Part shown: piece by piece, positions 22,310 through 33,200 of the stretch
Numbering within the stretch: the first letter of the stretch is position 1
Layout of the letters: the number at the start of each line of letters is the position of its first letter
From: Pseudoips prasinana
Taxonomy: Eukaryota; Arthropoda; Insecta; Lepidoptera; Nolidae
NCBI GenBank assembly: GCA_951640165.1
Contig: OX621234.1
Location: 6,887,001-6,951,000, forward strand
Length of the DNA: 64,000 bases
Direction: 5' to 3'
Notes under the pieces: model-generated
Database searches by the model: none
Told to the model about the DNA's origin: nothing
Seen by the model: only the letters and a program-made list of their open reading frames with translations
Translations under genes and position numbers: made by a program

Positions 22310-22492
22310 TCGGGACTAGTCCCTCCCTCTTACCCACCACTGCAACTCCTGTAAGCCAGGATCAACAGTGGCACACAATGAAATGACACTGAGCGGTGAA
22401 GCTCAGGCATGTCCCGGGGAATCGCTTTAACTGTCTTGGATCCCGCAACGAATTTAATCAGAAAGACAAAAAAGGAGGAGTTAGAAAATGAT
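22310..22492 (+). repeat. Repeat pair member (with 30968-31142)
   Basis: It shares the order GGGACTAGTCC, GCAACTCCTGTAAGCCAGG, GGCATGTCCCGGGGAATCG and GGAGGAGTTAGAAAATGA with 30968-31142, mostly identical. At the second site the RTE ORF2 fragment follows shortly after, so this may be an internal LINE region. Confidence 0.65.
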
Positions 22493-23880
22493 ACATACTA
22501 CCGGATTTATCATGGCCGTCCACTAACTTCTGAAGTATGGCCTACAGTTTTCAGGTCAGTACATACTGGGCTATATGAAACTGACGAGCAACCCGTCATA
22601 TTTGATTTTTTACTTCAATTCCTCTTTATACTGCAACTTTTATTCAATCGTTTATTCCAAAGCGGGGAAACAATGTTTCATTTAAATTAATCAATAAACC
22701 AAACTTCTCTTTATTTCTTCTCAAATTAATGCTTATTTAAAAGTATTTGATGTATAAAGTAAGCTTATATTTACACATATTATGGTGATGTTAACGTTGC
22801 GTACTAAAGTAGTTAACCATGTTAAAAAATAAATGTTTATGTTCTGAAAACATATTATAGGAGTGCAAGCTATCTTAATATAAACGCAAATAAGTACAGA
22901 CACCAATAAATCGCAGGAGTTATTTCTGTCAAGCGGATCGATTATCTACAATCCACTTGGCAAAAATGGCTTCTATAATAATAGCAAAAGCTATTTGAAT
23001 AGTATTTTAAATGAATGGATCGACTAAGCGAATCTTATAGCAATGGACCAGCAATTCCACCAACAGCGCACGTTTATCAACTATAGCAGTTAATGTCCGA
23101 AAATGTCCAATCATGTCCCAGGACATATTGTACTATGTTTGAAGAATAAATTTTCAGCTTAAATTTATTTAACGACCTTGGTCATTTTGAGGATCGTTTC
23201 GGGACTATGAACATCCGACACGGCGCCATGCGTGCACCCGCCACCCGATCCAGACGTGCCAGGTCGGTGTCTTCCCCATGATAGGGTTAAACATACCATA
23301 AGACGCGCCTCGCGCGGTATGTTTCGGGGCAACACCCAATGCCACGCGTGAGTCGTTCCAGAACTGTCACAAAGCATGTATACATTCTTTGACCCCACCC
23401 GTATTCTTCTATCTATCAAACGGAATATATGCTAATTTAATATAATTTTTGTATGACCGACGAACAAGTAATTGAGTTGGTAAAACGATATCTTGTCAAT
23501 ATGGCATGAATTTAGCTATATACAGGGATCATAATGCGAGAAATAATGCATGAGAAGAAATTGCCGAGCAACCATACTCTTCCACTGCTGTTAGCTAACT
23601 GTATCAGACATTGCTAGTATGTCGTGGAGTCACGTGTTGGTAATGTACACGGTGCATATCGACACTGCGACAAGTTGCGTCGCGTCGCGTTTTAACAACC
23701 TTTAATCTTTATTTTTGTGGTGCAAAAGGATAAAACAATATGTTGTCAAATAGATTAATAAAATATAAGTATTGCGGTAGCTGAAAATGGGAGACCAGTT
23801 GAGCTCCCTACGCCATTCTAAAATATAAACTATAATAAATTGAAATATATTTAAGATACGAATGACTTTTTATTGATTTA
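22493..23880. other. Intron sequence; a GC-richer patch at 23165-23420
   Basis: The patch includes GGTCGGTGTCTTCCCC and GACGCGCCTCGCGCGG and is open on the minus strand for 84 codons (23165-23419). I do not recognise the predicted peptide. The rest is AT-rich and unassigned. Confidence 0.4.
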
Positions 23881-24302
23881 CTAGCTGGTGCCCGCGACTT
23901 CGTCCGCGACAATTTTGAATGATAACCAATATAACTACTTATTTCTAGCTAAATCTAAAAAATATAACTTTCAAAAGAAATAAGCAATATAAATGAAAGA
24001 AAACCTAACCTATAAACAATCTAGCTATGAAATAAACTAAAGACTACTTTGATACTGTTATTTAAAAATTTACCCGATGTCATCAATTGTCCTTAAGTAA
24101 AGTCAGTAAGTCAACTAAAGTAAAATAATAATCAACGATGCATTAATCACAAAGGTAACTCCCATTAGATTAGGTTGACCCGACCTCTAAGTAATATTAA
24201 TGCAAAATTTGAAGTTAAACCATGCAGTGCTTTTTGAGTTTAGCCCGGACAAACAGACAAAAATTCTAAACACTATATTTTTGGTTTCGATATCGATATG
24301 TA
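23881..24302 (+). repeat. Family R1-type repeat, left part, split by mariner
   Basis: The head CTAGCTGGTGCCCGCGAC is followed from about 24176 by the R1 body ending GGTTTCGATATCGATATG. The right remainder resumes at 25599 with GATCACGCCCCAAGTATCC. An uninterrupted R1 copy at 25650-25923 shows the same junction without the mariner. Confidence 0.75.
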
Positions 24303-25596
24303 CGAGGGTGCGTTTTTAAGTTCGCGGAATGGGGGGGAGGGGATAATAATAGGTCATTATCGGGATGGCCACGACTTCAGCCACTCAATATTAGTATAAA
24401 CACCAAGTTTTATCTTAATTGGATCATTAGTCTCTGAACTATCGTCAAGCAAACAACTCAATCGGGAACAAAGTGTGAATTATGGAAAAAATCGAGTACC
24501 GTGCCGTAATAAAGTTCCTTACCAAGCAAGGAAAGTCAGTTCAAAATATACTGGAAGAGATGGAATCCGTTTACGGGGACTCTTGCCCGGGTAAAACCAT
24601 GGTTTACAAGTGGCACAGTCTCTTTAAACAAGGCAGGACCTCACTTGAAGACGACCCTTGGCCCGGACGGTCGCCCGAGGTGGCTACTCCGGAAATCATT
24701 AAAAAAGTCGAAAAAATTATATTGGAAGATGCCAGACTAAAGAAGAAACAGCTTGCAGACATGGTTGGAGTATCGGATACGACAATTTTCAAAATTCTAC
24801 ATGATCATCTTGGCATGACAAAGGTCAGTGCAAGATGGGTGCCAAGAATGCTCACGCCGCCTCAAAAACAACGCCGCGTGGAGTGTTCTCGCACGTTTTT
24901 GGACCTCTGTAACGAAGATAAGGATGGACTTTTAAGTCGAATTGTTACTGGAGATGAAACTTGGGTTCATCATTATGAACCTGAGTCGAAACAGGACTCT
25001 ATGCAGTGGCTCAAAAAGGCACACCACCACCCAAGAAGTTTAAAGTGTCACTATCGGCTGGAAAAATCATGGCAACAGTGTTTTGGGATTCGGAAGGGAT
25101 CCTGTTGATCGATTGTAAAGATAAATGCGTTTCTATAACCGGACAATACTACGCTTCCATCCTTGAGAGGTTAAAAGAAAGCATTAAAGAAAAAAGGAGG
25201 GGAAAATTAACCAAAGGTGTCCTTCTTCTACACGACAACGCGCCAGTTCACAAGAGCCGTGTTGCTTTGGCTGCCCTGCATAACGTGGGCTTCGATATTT
25301 TAGATCATCCACCCTACAGCCCAGACCTGGCTCCCAGTGATTACTACCTCTTTCCAAAACTCAAAAAAGAACTTCGTGGGAAGAAATTTTCTACTGATGA
25401 AGAAGTGAAGGACGCGGTTTCAGCCTATTTTTCGGACAAAGACAAAACATTTTTTTATGAAGGTATACATAAGCTAATTGAAAGATCTGAAAAATGTATA
25501 AGGGTAGCAGGTGAATATATTGAAAAAGAAAAATAATTTTGTATTTTTATTTACACTTCTTACCCTCCATTCCGCGAACTTAAAAACGCCCCCTCG
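24303..25596 (+). mobile_element. mariner transposon (about 1.29 kb)
   Basis: Terminal inverted repeats start CGAGGGTGCGTTTTTAAG at 24303, and the reverse complement of the right end starts CGAGGGGGCGTTTTTAAG. They extend about 33 bp. The element is flanked by TA at 24301-24302 and 25597-25598. Its length and target site are typical of the family. It sits inside an R1-type repeat, and another R1 copy near 25830-25860 gives the empty-site sequence. Confidence 0.95.
24482..25536 (+). pseudogene. mariner transposase, one frameshift
   Basis: The start is ATG at 24482 and the stop is at 25534-25536, about 350 codons in two frames. The N-terminal helix-turn-helix region is present, with ILEEMESVYGD and MVYKWHSLFKQGRTSLED. 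The first catalytic Asp is in TGDETW (codon at 24953). The second is in LLLHDNAPVH (25234) and the third in SPDLAPSDYYLF (25339). The last two are separated by 34 residues, the DD34D spacing of mariner. The reading frame changes at about 25015-25020, after SMQW. One missing base there explains the break; the downstream frame then runs cleanly to the end. No other stop was seen. As it stands no full-length enzyme would be made. Transposase cuts at the TIRs and inserts at TA; activity here is not expected unless other copies supply enzyme. Confidence 0.92.
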
Positions 25597-25598
25597 TA

Positions 25599-25923
25599 GA
25601 TCACGCCCCAAGTATCCTACTTTCCTACGATTTTATTATAGGTATGTATAGATAAGATCACAGCTCCTCCCCCGTAGGTGATAGCGTGATAATATGTAGC
25701 CTATATGTTGACCCGACCTCTTAGTAATATTAATGCAAAATTTGTAATCCATGCAGTAGTTTTTGAGTTTAGCCCGGACATACATACAGACAAACAGACA
25801 AAAATTCTAAAAACTATATTTTTGGTTTCGATATCGAATGTAGATCACGCCCCAAGTATCCTTTTAAAAAAATATTCAATGTACAGTTTTGACTTTCCTA
25901 CGATTTTATTATATGTATAGATA
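25599..25923 (+). repeat. R1 remainder followed by a further R1 copy
   Basis: 25599-25645 completes the R1 repeat split by mariner. 25650-25923 is another R1 copy, from ATCACAGCTCCTCCCCCGTAG to TTATATGTATAGAT. Confidence 0.7.
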
Positions 25924-25951
25924 TAACCGTATGGGTAAAACAGTTGTTACA

Positions 25952-25990
25952 TCAAAGGCCGACTGGGCGGTTTACCCAGTCGGCCTTTGA
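25952..25990. repeat. Perfect hairpin, 16-bp arms, 7-nt loop
   Basis: Arms TCAAAGGCCGACTGGG and its exact complement around CGGTTTA. The right arm leads straight into a diverged S3 repeat. Confidence 0.9.
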
Positions 25991-26150
25991 CATGGCGTTG
26001 ACAACTTACTGTTGTTTAATGGTCACAACCGGAACTGGCATTTTGAAATGCCCTCCCAAACATCGAAAGGCTCAGAAATTAATACACTTTCATACACGCG
26101 GTCTGTCATCTATGGTCTACAAGCTTAACCTCATCGACCGTTAACGAACC
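25985..26150 (+). repeat. Diverged S3 repeat
   Basis: It carries the order TTTGACATGGCG, AACCGGAAC, CTCAGAAATTAA and CATCTATGG seen in better S3 copies at 26930-27172 and 46315-46500. Confidence 0.45.
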
Positions 26151-26929
26151 ATCACAGTTAATAGGATTTACCTATAGTTCAGAATCAGAAATATTTATTG
26201 CACTTAGGAACACATGGTACACTTATGCACGTCAATAATTAAAATTATACACATTACAGAAAATAAATTAAAACTTAAAATAGAAGATAGGTAAGTAGAT
26301 AACATAATATTATTATATATTCACAATATCACAAATGCAATAAAATTAAAAAACAAAGTAAATTGTTAAAAATAAAGTAAATTATTACTGATCAATTGGT
26401 GAGAGAGTTCTGAATTGATCGTTATAAATTACTTTGTTACTTCATGTTTACAACACTCGCAAAAATGTTTATTCATTCACGAGAAGCTCACCCGTATAGG
26501 CGACTTGGAAATGTCAAAAACGTGAGCAAAGAAAACTGACAAATCAATCTCAAAACCGTGTGCATTTACAGTACAGTAAAAATATTTGCGATGCGCGTAG
26601 AGTTATAAACAGTCAAGCGATTAATAATTATATTTATGCGAAAAAAATCTAAAAAAATATCAATAGTTGTAGAACAAAAGTTGTTGGTTATGGTGTTAGT
26701 TATCAAGTCCTGCGAGGTTGTTGGTATTTTAAAAGTCACCCTGTATGTAGGTATACTGCGCAAATGCTCCCTCAAAGTTATATTTTAATGGTTACACTTT
26801 GGTCTTGGGTGTGAGTAAGTTCGATAAAGCTTACTGTGGACTAGCTTAGGCAAACTTAACACGCCACGGTATTCGCTTACCGTACCATACCTATTCCGAC
26901 AGGATAGAAAAGAAATGTATTATATGACA

Positions 26930-27172
26930 TACTTGCTTACTTATCGTACGGGCAGTGGTTACCCTGATGTCAGAGTTGGTCAAGCCGCCCAGTAGGCGTT
27001 TGACATGGGTTAACGACTGTTGCCTAATGGCTAAAACCGGAACCGACAGCTTAACGTGCCCTCCGAAAATAAAGACGCTCAGAATTTATGGACTGACCGC
27101 AAGCCTAATTGCTTAACCTCGCCAATCACTTACGGGCAGATGCGAGCATCTGGCTATGACTTATAGGCCATC
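26930..27172 (+). repeat. Interspersed repeat, family S3
   Basis: It runs from ACTTATCGTACGGGCAGTGG through GACTGTTGCCTAATGG to TATGGACTGACCGCAAGCC and GAGCATCTGG. Copies occur at 35322-35512, 46315-46500 and inside each 3.3-kb tandem unit (6406-6930 interrupted, 10003-10215, 13296-13510). Confidence 0.75.
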
Positions 27173-27213
27173 AAAACGTCAAAAGAATGGGCCTAGAAGA
27201 ACTTGCTTCAAAC

Positions 27214-27266
27214 AATATTCACTGATACAATATATATAGTATATATTTATTGTATCAGTGAATATT
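27214..27266. repeat. Hairpin, 18-bp perfect arms with AT-rich loop
   Basis: Arms AATATTCACTGATACAAT and its complement, separated by 17 nt of TA-rich sequence that is itself nearly palindromic. Confidence 0.85.
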
Positions 27267-27565
27267 CACTGATAAATAAATACGAATAAGGCCGACTGTA
27301 CCTATTAGAGTTGGCAAGGATTTCGCGTTATGAGAAACGAGGACGTTGTACACACGACCTAACAACATGTCGCATCGAATTTGCAATGTTCAGGCTTCGA
27401 AAGTCTAAAATATTTTTATGGAACTTACCAAGAATATTAAGACAAGAATAATAATATCTATATTGACATAAATCATCTCACAAATTATAACGATTGGTTA
27501 GAATTTTATCAAGCATATACAGATTACGACACGCTAGGAAGGGAAAATACCTTTTTTTGTATTTT

Positions 27566-28064
27566 AGGGTTCCGTACCCAAAGGTTAAAACGAGACCCTA
27601 TTACTAAGACTTCGCTGTTTGTCTGTCTGTCTGTTTGTCACCAGGCTGTATCTGATGAACCATGGTAGAGTTAACAGTTGAAATTTGATGATGCATTTAT
27701 AATAATAAAATATATAGGGACAATGTCACACAGATCATCCTAGCCCCAAACTAAGCAAAGCTTGTACTATGGATACCAGGCGACGATATACATAGACGAC
27801 GATATACATAGGCGACGATATAGATAGATAAATACTTAAATACATAGAAAACATCCATGACTCAGAAACAAATATTCGTGCTCATCACACAAATATTTGC
27901 ACTTACCGGGATTCGAACCCAGGACCACCAGCTTCGTAGGCAGGAGCACTACCAACTAGGCTACGGTGATCGTCATTTCTGTTGCCGCTATAACAACAAA
28001 TACTAAAAATAAAATAAAAATTTAAGGGGGCTCCCATACAACAAACGTGAATGTTTTGATCGTT
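27566..28064 (-). repeat. R3 repeat, interrupted by a SINE
   Basis: 27566-27711 reads from GGGTTCCGTACCC to the TTTGTCTGTCTGTCTG block. 27975-28060 reads GCCGCTATAACAACAAATAC and GGCTCCCATACAACAAACG. Between them lies a SINE S2 (27712-27974). The uninterrupted order is visible at 49105-49260. Confidence 0.7.
27712..27974 (-). mobile_element. SINE family S2 inserted in an R3 repeat
   Basis: The head at the right end has a tRNA-like B box (CTGGGTTCGAATCCCGG on the minus strand) and the TAGCCTAGTTGGTAGTGC A-box region. The 3' end at the left reads CTTTGCTTAGTTTGGGGC on the minus strand. A CGACGATATACATAG unit is repeated about three times inside. It is most like the copy at 37901-39003. Confidence 0.8.
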
Positions 28065-28067
28065 TTT

Positions 28068-28200
28068 CGGTCCATCTTGTAGGGGGCCGGCCCACGTCTT
28101 CCGGTTCGTGGTCGCCACTCGAGACCCTTTCTGCCCCAGCGGCCGTCGGCTCTACGAGCTATGTGCCCTGCCCACTGCCACTTCAGCTACGATTTGTTTT
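28068..28200 (-). mobile_element. RTE-like LINE ORF2 fragment
   Basis: The reverse complement carries the AGTGGCGACCACGAACCGG and AAGATGGACCG blocks seen at 55-111, and the upstream GTGGCAGTGGGCAGGGC region. It has no 3' tail. Confidence 0.7.
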
Positions 28201-28470
28201 AAATATTCAATGCACTTAAGGAAAATAGGTGCATAGTAAAAACTGCAGGTTAGCTAGGTTACCTTGCCGAAGAGCACTGAGTGTGCCGTGCTCGCGTGCT
28301 AGGGATCACCGCTACATGATGTAAATATGTAACTAAATTTCAACGGCGCACTGAGTCGTGGTCCCTGCCACATAAGGGTGCTTTCGAAAGCCGTCTAGAT
28401 ATACTAGAGATATCGCACCTGTTCGATATTCGACTATTAACGTTCATTAAAGATAAATAATATTAATCTA

Positions 28471-28679
28471 GGGCTCTACCGGCTAAGTCGCCGAACTTCG
28501 ATTTCTTAAATGGCGTTCAAATAAATAAAGGTTAAAAATGACTTAATCAATCGTTTATGACGACCATTTATGATGTGCTCATCGAAGTCGATTAAACGAT
28601 TGATTAAGTCATTTTTAACCTTTATTTATTTGAACGCCATTTAAGAAATCGATGTTCGTCGACATAGCCGGTAGAGCCC
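28471..28679. mobile_element. 209-bp fold-back MITE, family M1
   Basis: It begins GGGCTCTACCGGCTAAGTCG and ends with the complement. The arms are about 90 bp, covering the CTTAAATGGCGTTCAAATAA and TTAAAAATGACTTAATCAA blocks. A second copy is at 36994-37446. No clear target duplication was found. Confidence 0.85.
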
Positions 28680-28752
28680 CTGTTCTCAGTTTTGACGCTT
28701 AGCTTTTCATCTTGTCAGTGTAACAAAAGTATGGTAGTGTGTGTAATGTTTT

Positions 28753-28890
28753 CATCATCATCATCATATCAGCCGAAAGACGTCCACTGCTGGACAAAGG
28801 CCTCCCCCAAAGATCGCCACAATTGCAGGTCTTACGCTATCCGCATCCAGCGATTTCCAGCGACCCGCACAAGGTCATCGGTCCATCTTG
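28753..28890 (-). mobile_element. RTE-like LINE 3' end with 12-bp target duplication
   Basis: It starts with a CATCATCATCAT tail complement, then GCCGAAAGACGTCCACTGC and the ORF2 end. It is flanked by GTGTAATGTTTT at 28741-28752 and 28891-28902. It is a 138-bp, strongly 5'-truncated copy. Confidence 0.88.
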
Positions 28891-28902
28891 GTGTAATGTT
28901 TT

Positions 28903-29543
28903 ATTTTATTAAAATAATTTACTAGCTTATTATAAAAAAAAAATAAAAGCTTTCTGCACTCCTTCTCCAAATGAACTTTTAACTGTTCCTAATTACATAC
29001 TCCTCCGTCCGCCCAATTTTCGTAAAAAGGAGTACAAAGGTTTTGCTTCACGTATTAAGATTATGATAAAGCTACTAATTGAAAGCCTTCTTATAAGTGA
29101 ATATCATTTATTTCCTTAAGTAACAGATACCCTAACAACTACTAAACATTGGCTCACTTTATCATTGATTGGGAAAATAAACGGCAGTTTACCAATAATT
29201 GGGCGTACATTAAGGAACATAGACCTCGTCTGAACGAAGTTAACACGAACTATTTATGGAACAATAAACAAGGCGACCACGTGTAAACAAAATATATTCT
29301 TTTGTAAGCCTGAAAAATATTTTATTGTTTCCACCTGTACAGTATAAATATAAACAGTAAGGTAACTAAACCTAGTTGATGAAATAATTACCTACGCTCT
29401 TATCAAAGCTGAAAAGTTGTAAGTTTTAATGTTTTAGATATCTATTATTATTTTTATTAAAACATATTTGTTTTATAAATCAGCAGGACTGTTAAAATAC
29501 TCAAACCATATACTACGCAATACGCACGTGAATTTTAAAAATA
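28903..29543. other. Intron sequence, nothing recognised
   Basis: AT-rich, stop codons in all frames, no repeat matched within the window. Confidence 0.5.
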
Positions 29544-30112
29544 CAGTAATACCCCGCTTTACGCGATCCCGTTATACGCGGTTTCACTATAACGCGAATT
29601 TAGACTTTGGCGTTCAAATGCCTTGCATTACTCGAAAGAATGTGTATAAATAAACATAATGTCGTCATTAACTTCTTTTTGGTTACTCCCTTCCCCCGAA
29701 CATTCTGATTGCAGAATTAGGGATTCCCCGCCCTAAGACTTTGTTTTTATGGGGATTCCCTCGTTCGTTTCATTTGTTAAATCGTTCGGTTTAGTTCGGC
29801 TGGCAGTCTTGTTTTAACATTTATTGGAGATTAAAATACATACATAATTTAACACAACGTCAAAAATGACGCCTATAAAGAAAAAAGAGCGTAAAAACGT
29901 AACTTTGGAATTAAAGATAAAAGTGTAAGGAGTGTAAATCAACAATTGCTGGGAGAGATTTTGGACTCTCAGAATCGACTGTGAGATGAAATGATTCGTA
30001 ATTTTTTAAATTAAATTTTGACTATGTTTAATCATAAACCTCGATTTACGCGAAATTCAGTGAACGCGAGTTTTTCCGGAACGTATCCCTCGCGTAAAGC
30101 GGGGTATTACTG
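29544..30112 (+). mobile_element. Tigger/pogo-type DNA transposon, internally deleted
   Basis: Terminal inverted repeats start CAGTAATACCCCGCTTTACG at both ends. The left flank is TA; the right flank is TG, so the target TA may have mutated. Within it at 29866-29985 is a frame-broken start of a CENP-B-like DNA-binding domain. At 569 bp most of the transposase is missing. Confidence 0.88.
29866..29985 (+). pseudogene. Remnant of Tigger/pogo transposase N-terminus
   Basis: It starts MTPIKKKERKNVTLELKIKV, then hits a stop. In a shifted frame it continues TIAGRDFGLSESTVR, the helix-turn-helix of CENP-B-like transposases. The DDE domain is absent. Confidence 0.8.
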
Positions 30113-30501
30113 TGTTGTGGAGTCAAACGTACGACAGCACTGCGACAACCGCTTAAAGGTCTTGTCGATGCGCATGTTTGTGTGAGTGTGCCGTTTAGAC
30201 CGTTCGTAGGTAGTTTCCGTACTGTCTATTCTTATACTGAGCCATTACGTTAAAAGGTTTTGGCTGAGTGATATAATTACCTGATAAACCCATCAATATC
30301 TTTATTATTCGTATCCAATTGTAACTTATTAATTCGCGTCAGAAGGAAGGAACCCTAAATATTCTTAGCTGTTGCAGGCAATAACGTATTGGTGACGTAT
30401 TCGACAGCGTGAAGTGACAGCGTCACTTTAATCCTACCGTTGAGTATGATTACAGTAATAACATCTTTAGGTAGACATTTTTCACGCACCATATTTCTTA
30501 C

Positions 30502-30817
30502 TAGCTGTGCCCCGCGCTTTTACCCGCGTTAAACCATATAAATTATCACAGCTCGTCCTCCGTAGGTGATAGCGTGATAATATGTAGCCTATATGTTGAC
30601 CCGACCTCTTAGTAATATTCATGCAAAATTTGAAGTAAATCCATTCAGTACTTTTTGAGTTTAGCCCGGACATACATACAGATAAACAGACAAAAATTCT
30701 AAAAACTATATTTTTGCCTTCGATGTCGGTTGAAGATCACGTCCCAAACATCATTTAAAAAAAATATACAATGTACCATTTTGACTTTCCTACGATTTTA
30801 TTATATGTATAGATAAG
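30502..30817 (+). repeat. Interspersed repeat, family R1
   Basis: It runs from CTAGCTGTGCCCCGCGC to TTATATGTATAGATA and is close to 555-867 over its whole length. Confidence 0.75.
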
Positions 30818-30869
30818 CCTGTATGACTAATAATAAGTTATCAATAAACATCATATAATAATAATATAT

Positions 30870-30959
30870 CCCGGGACATTATTCACGCACGGCGATCTGA
30901 TCCCAAACTGAGCAGAGCTGGTACTATCGAAATCAGATAACTGATACAATACATATACA
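30870..30959 (-). mobile_element. SINE S2 3' fragment
   Basis: It contains GGCGATCTGATCCCAAACTG and the GAGCTGGTACTAT block, reverse complement of the S2 3' end. Confidence 0.6.
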
Positions 30960-30967
30960 TTTTTTTT

Positions 30968-31142
30968 ATCGGGACTAGTCCGTCCCTCTCACCCACCACT
31001 GCAACTCCTGTAAGCCAGGATCAACAGTGGCACACTGACACTGAGCGGTGAGGCTCAGGCATGTCCCGGGGAATCGCTTTAACTGTCTTGGATCCCGCAA
31101 CGAATTTAATCAGGAAGAAAAAAGGAGGAGTTAGAAAATGAA
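30968..31142 (+). repeat. Repeat pair member (with 22310-22492)
   Basis: It is mostly identical to the earlier member. The RTE ORF2 fragment at 31195 follows within about 50 bp. Confidence 0.65.
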
Positions 31143-31194
31143 TAGTTCCACTACTACATTTCTTTTGACCTCAGCGAGTTTCTCAATAAGTGGG

Positions 31195-31492
31195 TATGAT
31201 AATGAACATTGATAAGACGATCATGTCGAACGTCCATGTTACACCCACTCAATTGGAGTTTGGAGACTCTGTACTCGAAGTTGTAGAGAACTACATTTAC
31301 CTAGGACAGACAATCCAACTTCGAGAAGGAGGTCAATCGTAGAATCCAACTTGGCTGGGCAGCGTTCGGGAAGCTAGGTAACATCTTTTCGTCCAAGTGC
31401 CTAGTACCTAAGTCGAAAGTCTTCGACCAGTGTGTGTTGCTAGTGATGACTTTCGGAACAGAAACGTGGTCGCTCACTATGGCACTATAGGC
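31195..31492 (+). mobile_element. RTE-like LINE ORF2 internal fragment
   Basis: It reads VHVTPTQLEFGDSVLEVV, then NYIYLGQTIQL, and after a frame change RIQLGWAAFGKLGNIF, KVFDQCVLLVMTFGTETWS and LTMAL. These are post-polymerase motifs of RTE-type ORF2, upstream of the tail found at 31-243. It is frame-broken. Confidence 0.8.
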
Positions 31493-31999
31493 CCGTCTTA
31501 TTAAAGTAATAACATCTTTAGGTAGCCATTTTTCAAACAAAATTATTCGTTTACGGGTGACTAATGTTAAGTTGTCAACAAACATCAGATTCTTGTCATT
31601 AAGTAATCAGAATAAAACACAAGCAAACATGCGCTTAGTGCGCTTGACAGGTACCTTAAAATATGGCTATGGCAGCCATCTTCAGCGCACCAACACCGTA
31701 CCGACTAGGAGTCGAAGTGGTCGCCAAGACCGAAAATCAGTCGGCAAATAAAGATTATTAAACAGAATCGTGAAATCATGAAATTTTACGCGTCATTTCT
31801 CCTTGATTTTTGTTTCCTATTCCGGATATAAACGATTTAGTGCGTTAACCAAACGCCGGTTATAACGAGTACTAGCGAATTATGGCCGGGAGGGGAGTGA
31901 TGCGTAATCTAGATTGAAAGATATGTCACGTTTGGTGCCACTGATTAGAATACTAATTATTGAAGCAAGCAAAACAATAAATATAACACTATACGACAC

Positions 32000-32122
32000 A
32001 CGAACAGACAATGAACATGTCTGTTTGTCATGTATGTCTGCACACAAATATCTGTCCTGGTTGGGAATCGAAACCACGACCTGCGGCGTGAAGGGCAAGC
32101 ATCTACCAACCACGCCAGCCGG
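32000..32122 (-). mobile_element. SINE S2 5' (tRNA-like) part
   Basis: Minus strand: a head with GCGTGGTTGGTAGATGC-like A-box region and GGTTTCGATTCCCAACC B-box region, then ATATTTGTGTGCAGAC. The 3' half is missing. Confidence 0.65.
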
Positions 32123-32426
32123 CACTTACTTATACCGGATGCTTAAAATATATACTGTATTAGTATTATATATTTTATTTGTATAATATAATTACCTAAT
32201 TATAAGATAATAATATTCCCATCAATTTCATATTTACTTTATAAATATTTCAGTCTATATTAACTACTCGCTAATTTTGCACCGCTCTCCCAATCGCGTA
32301 TTTTAACCGACTTTCTGCATAAGCGTATTATAGTAGAGTGCGTTAACTTGATTAATTGATATAAAGCGTATTTAAATATACCGAGACTCACGCCAGAAGC
32401 GGAAATTTCATCCATATATGAATTGT

Positions 32427-32554
32427 CTATATATGAACTTGTGAGGGTCGCTGGAAGTCGCTGGATGCAAATAGCGCATTACCGGCAATTGTGCAGATCT
32501 TTGGGGAGGCCTTTGTCCAGCAGTGGGCGTCTTACGGCTGATATGATGATGATG
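32427..32554 (+). mobile_element. RTE-like LINE 3' end with 9-bp target duplication
   Basis: It reads VRVAGSRWMQIAHYRQLC and ends in the ATG tail. It is flanked by ATGAATTGT at 32418-32426 and 32555-32563, inside the CR1/L2-like tail. Confidence 0.88.
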
Positions 32555-32778
32555 ATGAATTGTAATCTAACACCGTACATTTCACAGGAAAGTATTCACT
32601 CTGTGGAATCAATTAACTGCGGACATATTTCCATCCGGTAAGACATGGCAACCTCCAAGAAGCGAGTTTATTCGTTTCGTAAAGGCCGGAAACTCGGAAT
32701 CTCTGGTGTTGCGAATATTCATAGGCGGCGGTGATCACTTACCATCACTTGACCAACAAGCTCTTTTACCTTGCTATA

Positions 32779-33142
32779 GATATATATGGCCTTTGCGTCT
32801 GTTATAGACGATTTACGGCGCATTGTCTGAGAGACATTTTTTTTGGTGGCTAAACAAACCGATGCGAGAGCGACATAGCCTGCCACAGGCCTGACAAGAG
32901 AAGTTTGCGGTGGTTGTTGCCGAGCCGCTTTCATGTCGCTTCTGTCTCTTATCAGCAAGTACTCCGAACCAGGCTTCGTCACAGATATTTTCAGCGACTC
33001 TTCATTCGACTCTATTTTCAGCGAGCTTTTCCCAGCTACAGTGGTCAATTTTAAAAGCGGCCATATCCCGCTTGTTGCAGTCTTTAAAGCGAAGCAGAGA
33101 TCTACCGACATCGCGCTTCGCATTAGTGATATATTTATATAT
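32779..33142 (-). mobile_element. LINE 3' end encoding a C-terminal zinc finger
   Basis: Minus-strand frame reads SLLRFKDCNKRDMAAFKID, HCSWEKLAENRVE, a stop, then AENICDEAWFGVLADKRQKR and SCQACGRLCRSRIGLFSHQ ending near KKCLSDNAP. The Cys-Cys-His-Cys pattern is the C-terminal finger of one type of insect and marine-animal LINE ORF2. It is flanked by ACCTTGCTATA at 32768-32778 and 33143-33153, an 11-bp target duplication. One in-frame stop breaks it. Confidence 0.88.
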
Positions 33143-33200
33143 ACCTTGCTATAATATATATTGAAAATTACGAAACAATACATATTTTTTATATTTGTAG

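Larger units (their letters stand above)
32380..33200 (+). mobile_element. CR1/L2-like LINE tail carrying two nested LINE insertions
   Basis: The host pieces are 32380-32417 (CCAGAAGCGGAAATTTCATC), 32564-32767 (CTCTGTGGAATCAATTAACT, AGACATGGCAACCTCC, GTGTTGCGAATATTC, GATCACTTACCATCACTTGA) and the sequence after 33153. They match 21435-21722 in order. Insertions sit at 32427-32554 and 32779-33142, each between direct repeats. Confidence 0.8.

Noticed and set aside
23165..23419. 84-codon minus-strand frame in a GC-richer patch as a gene
   Set aside because: No recognised domain, no splice context and no counterpart; left as unassigned sequence.
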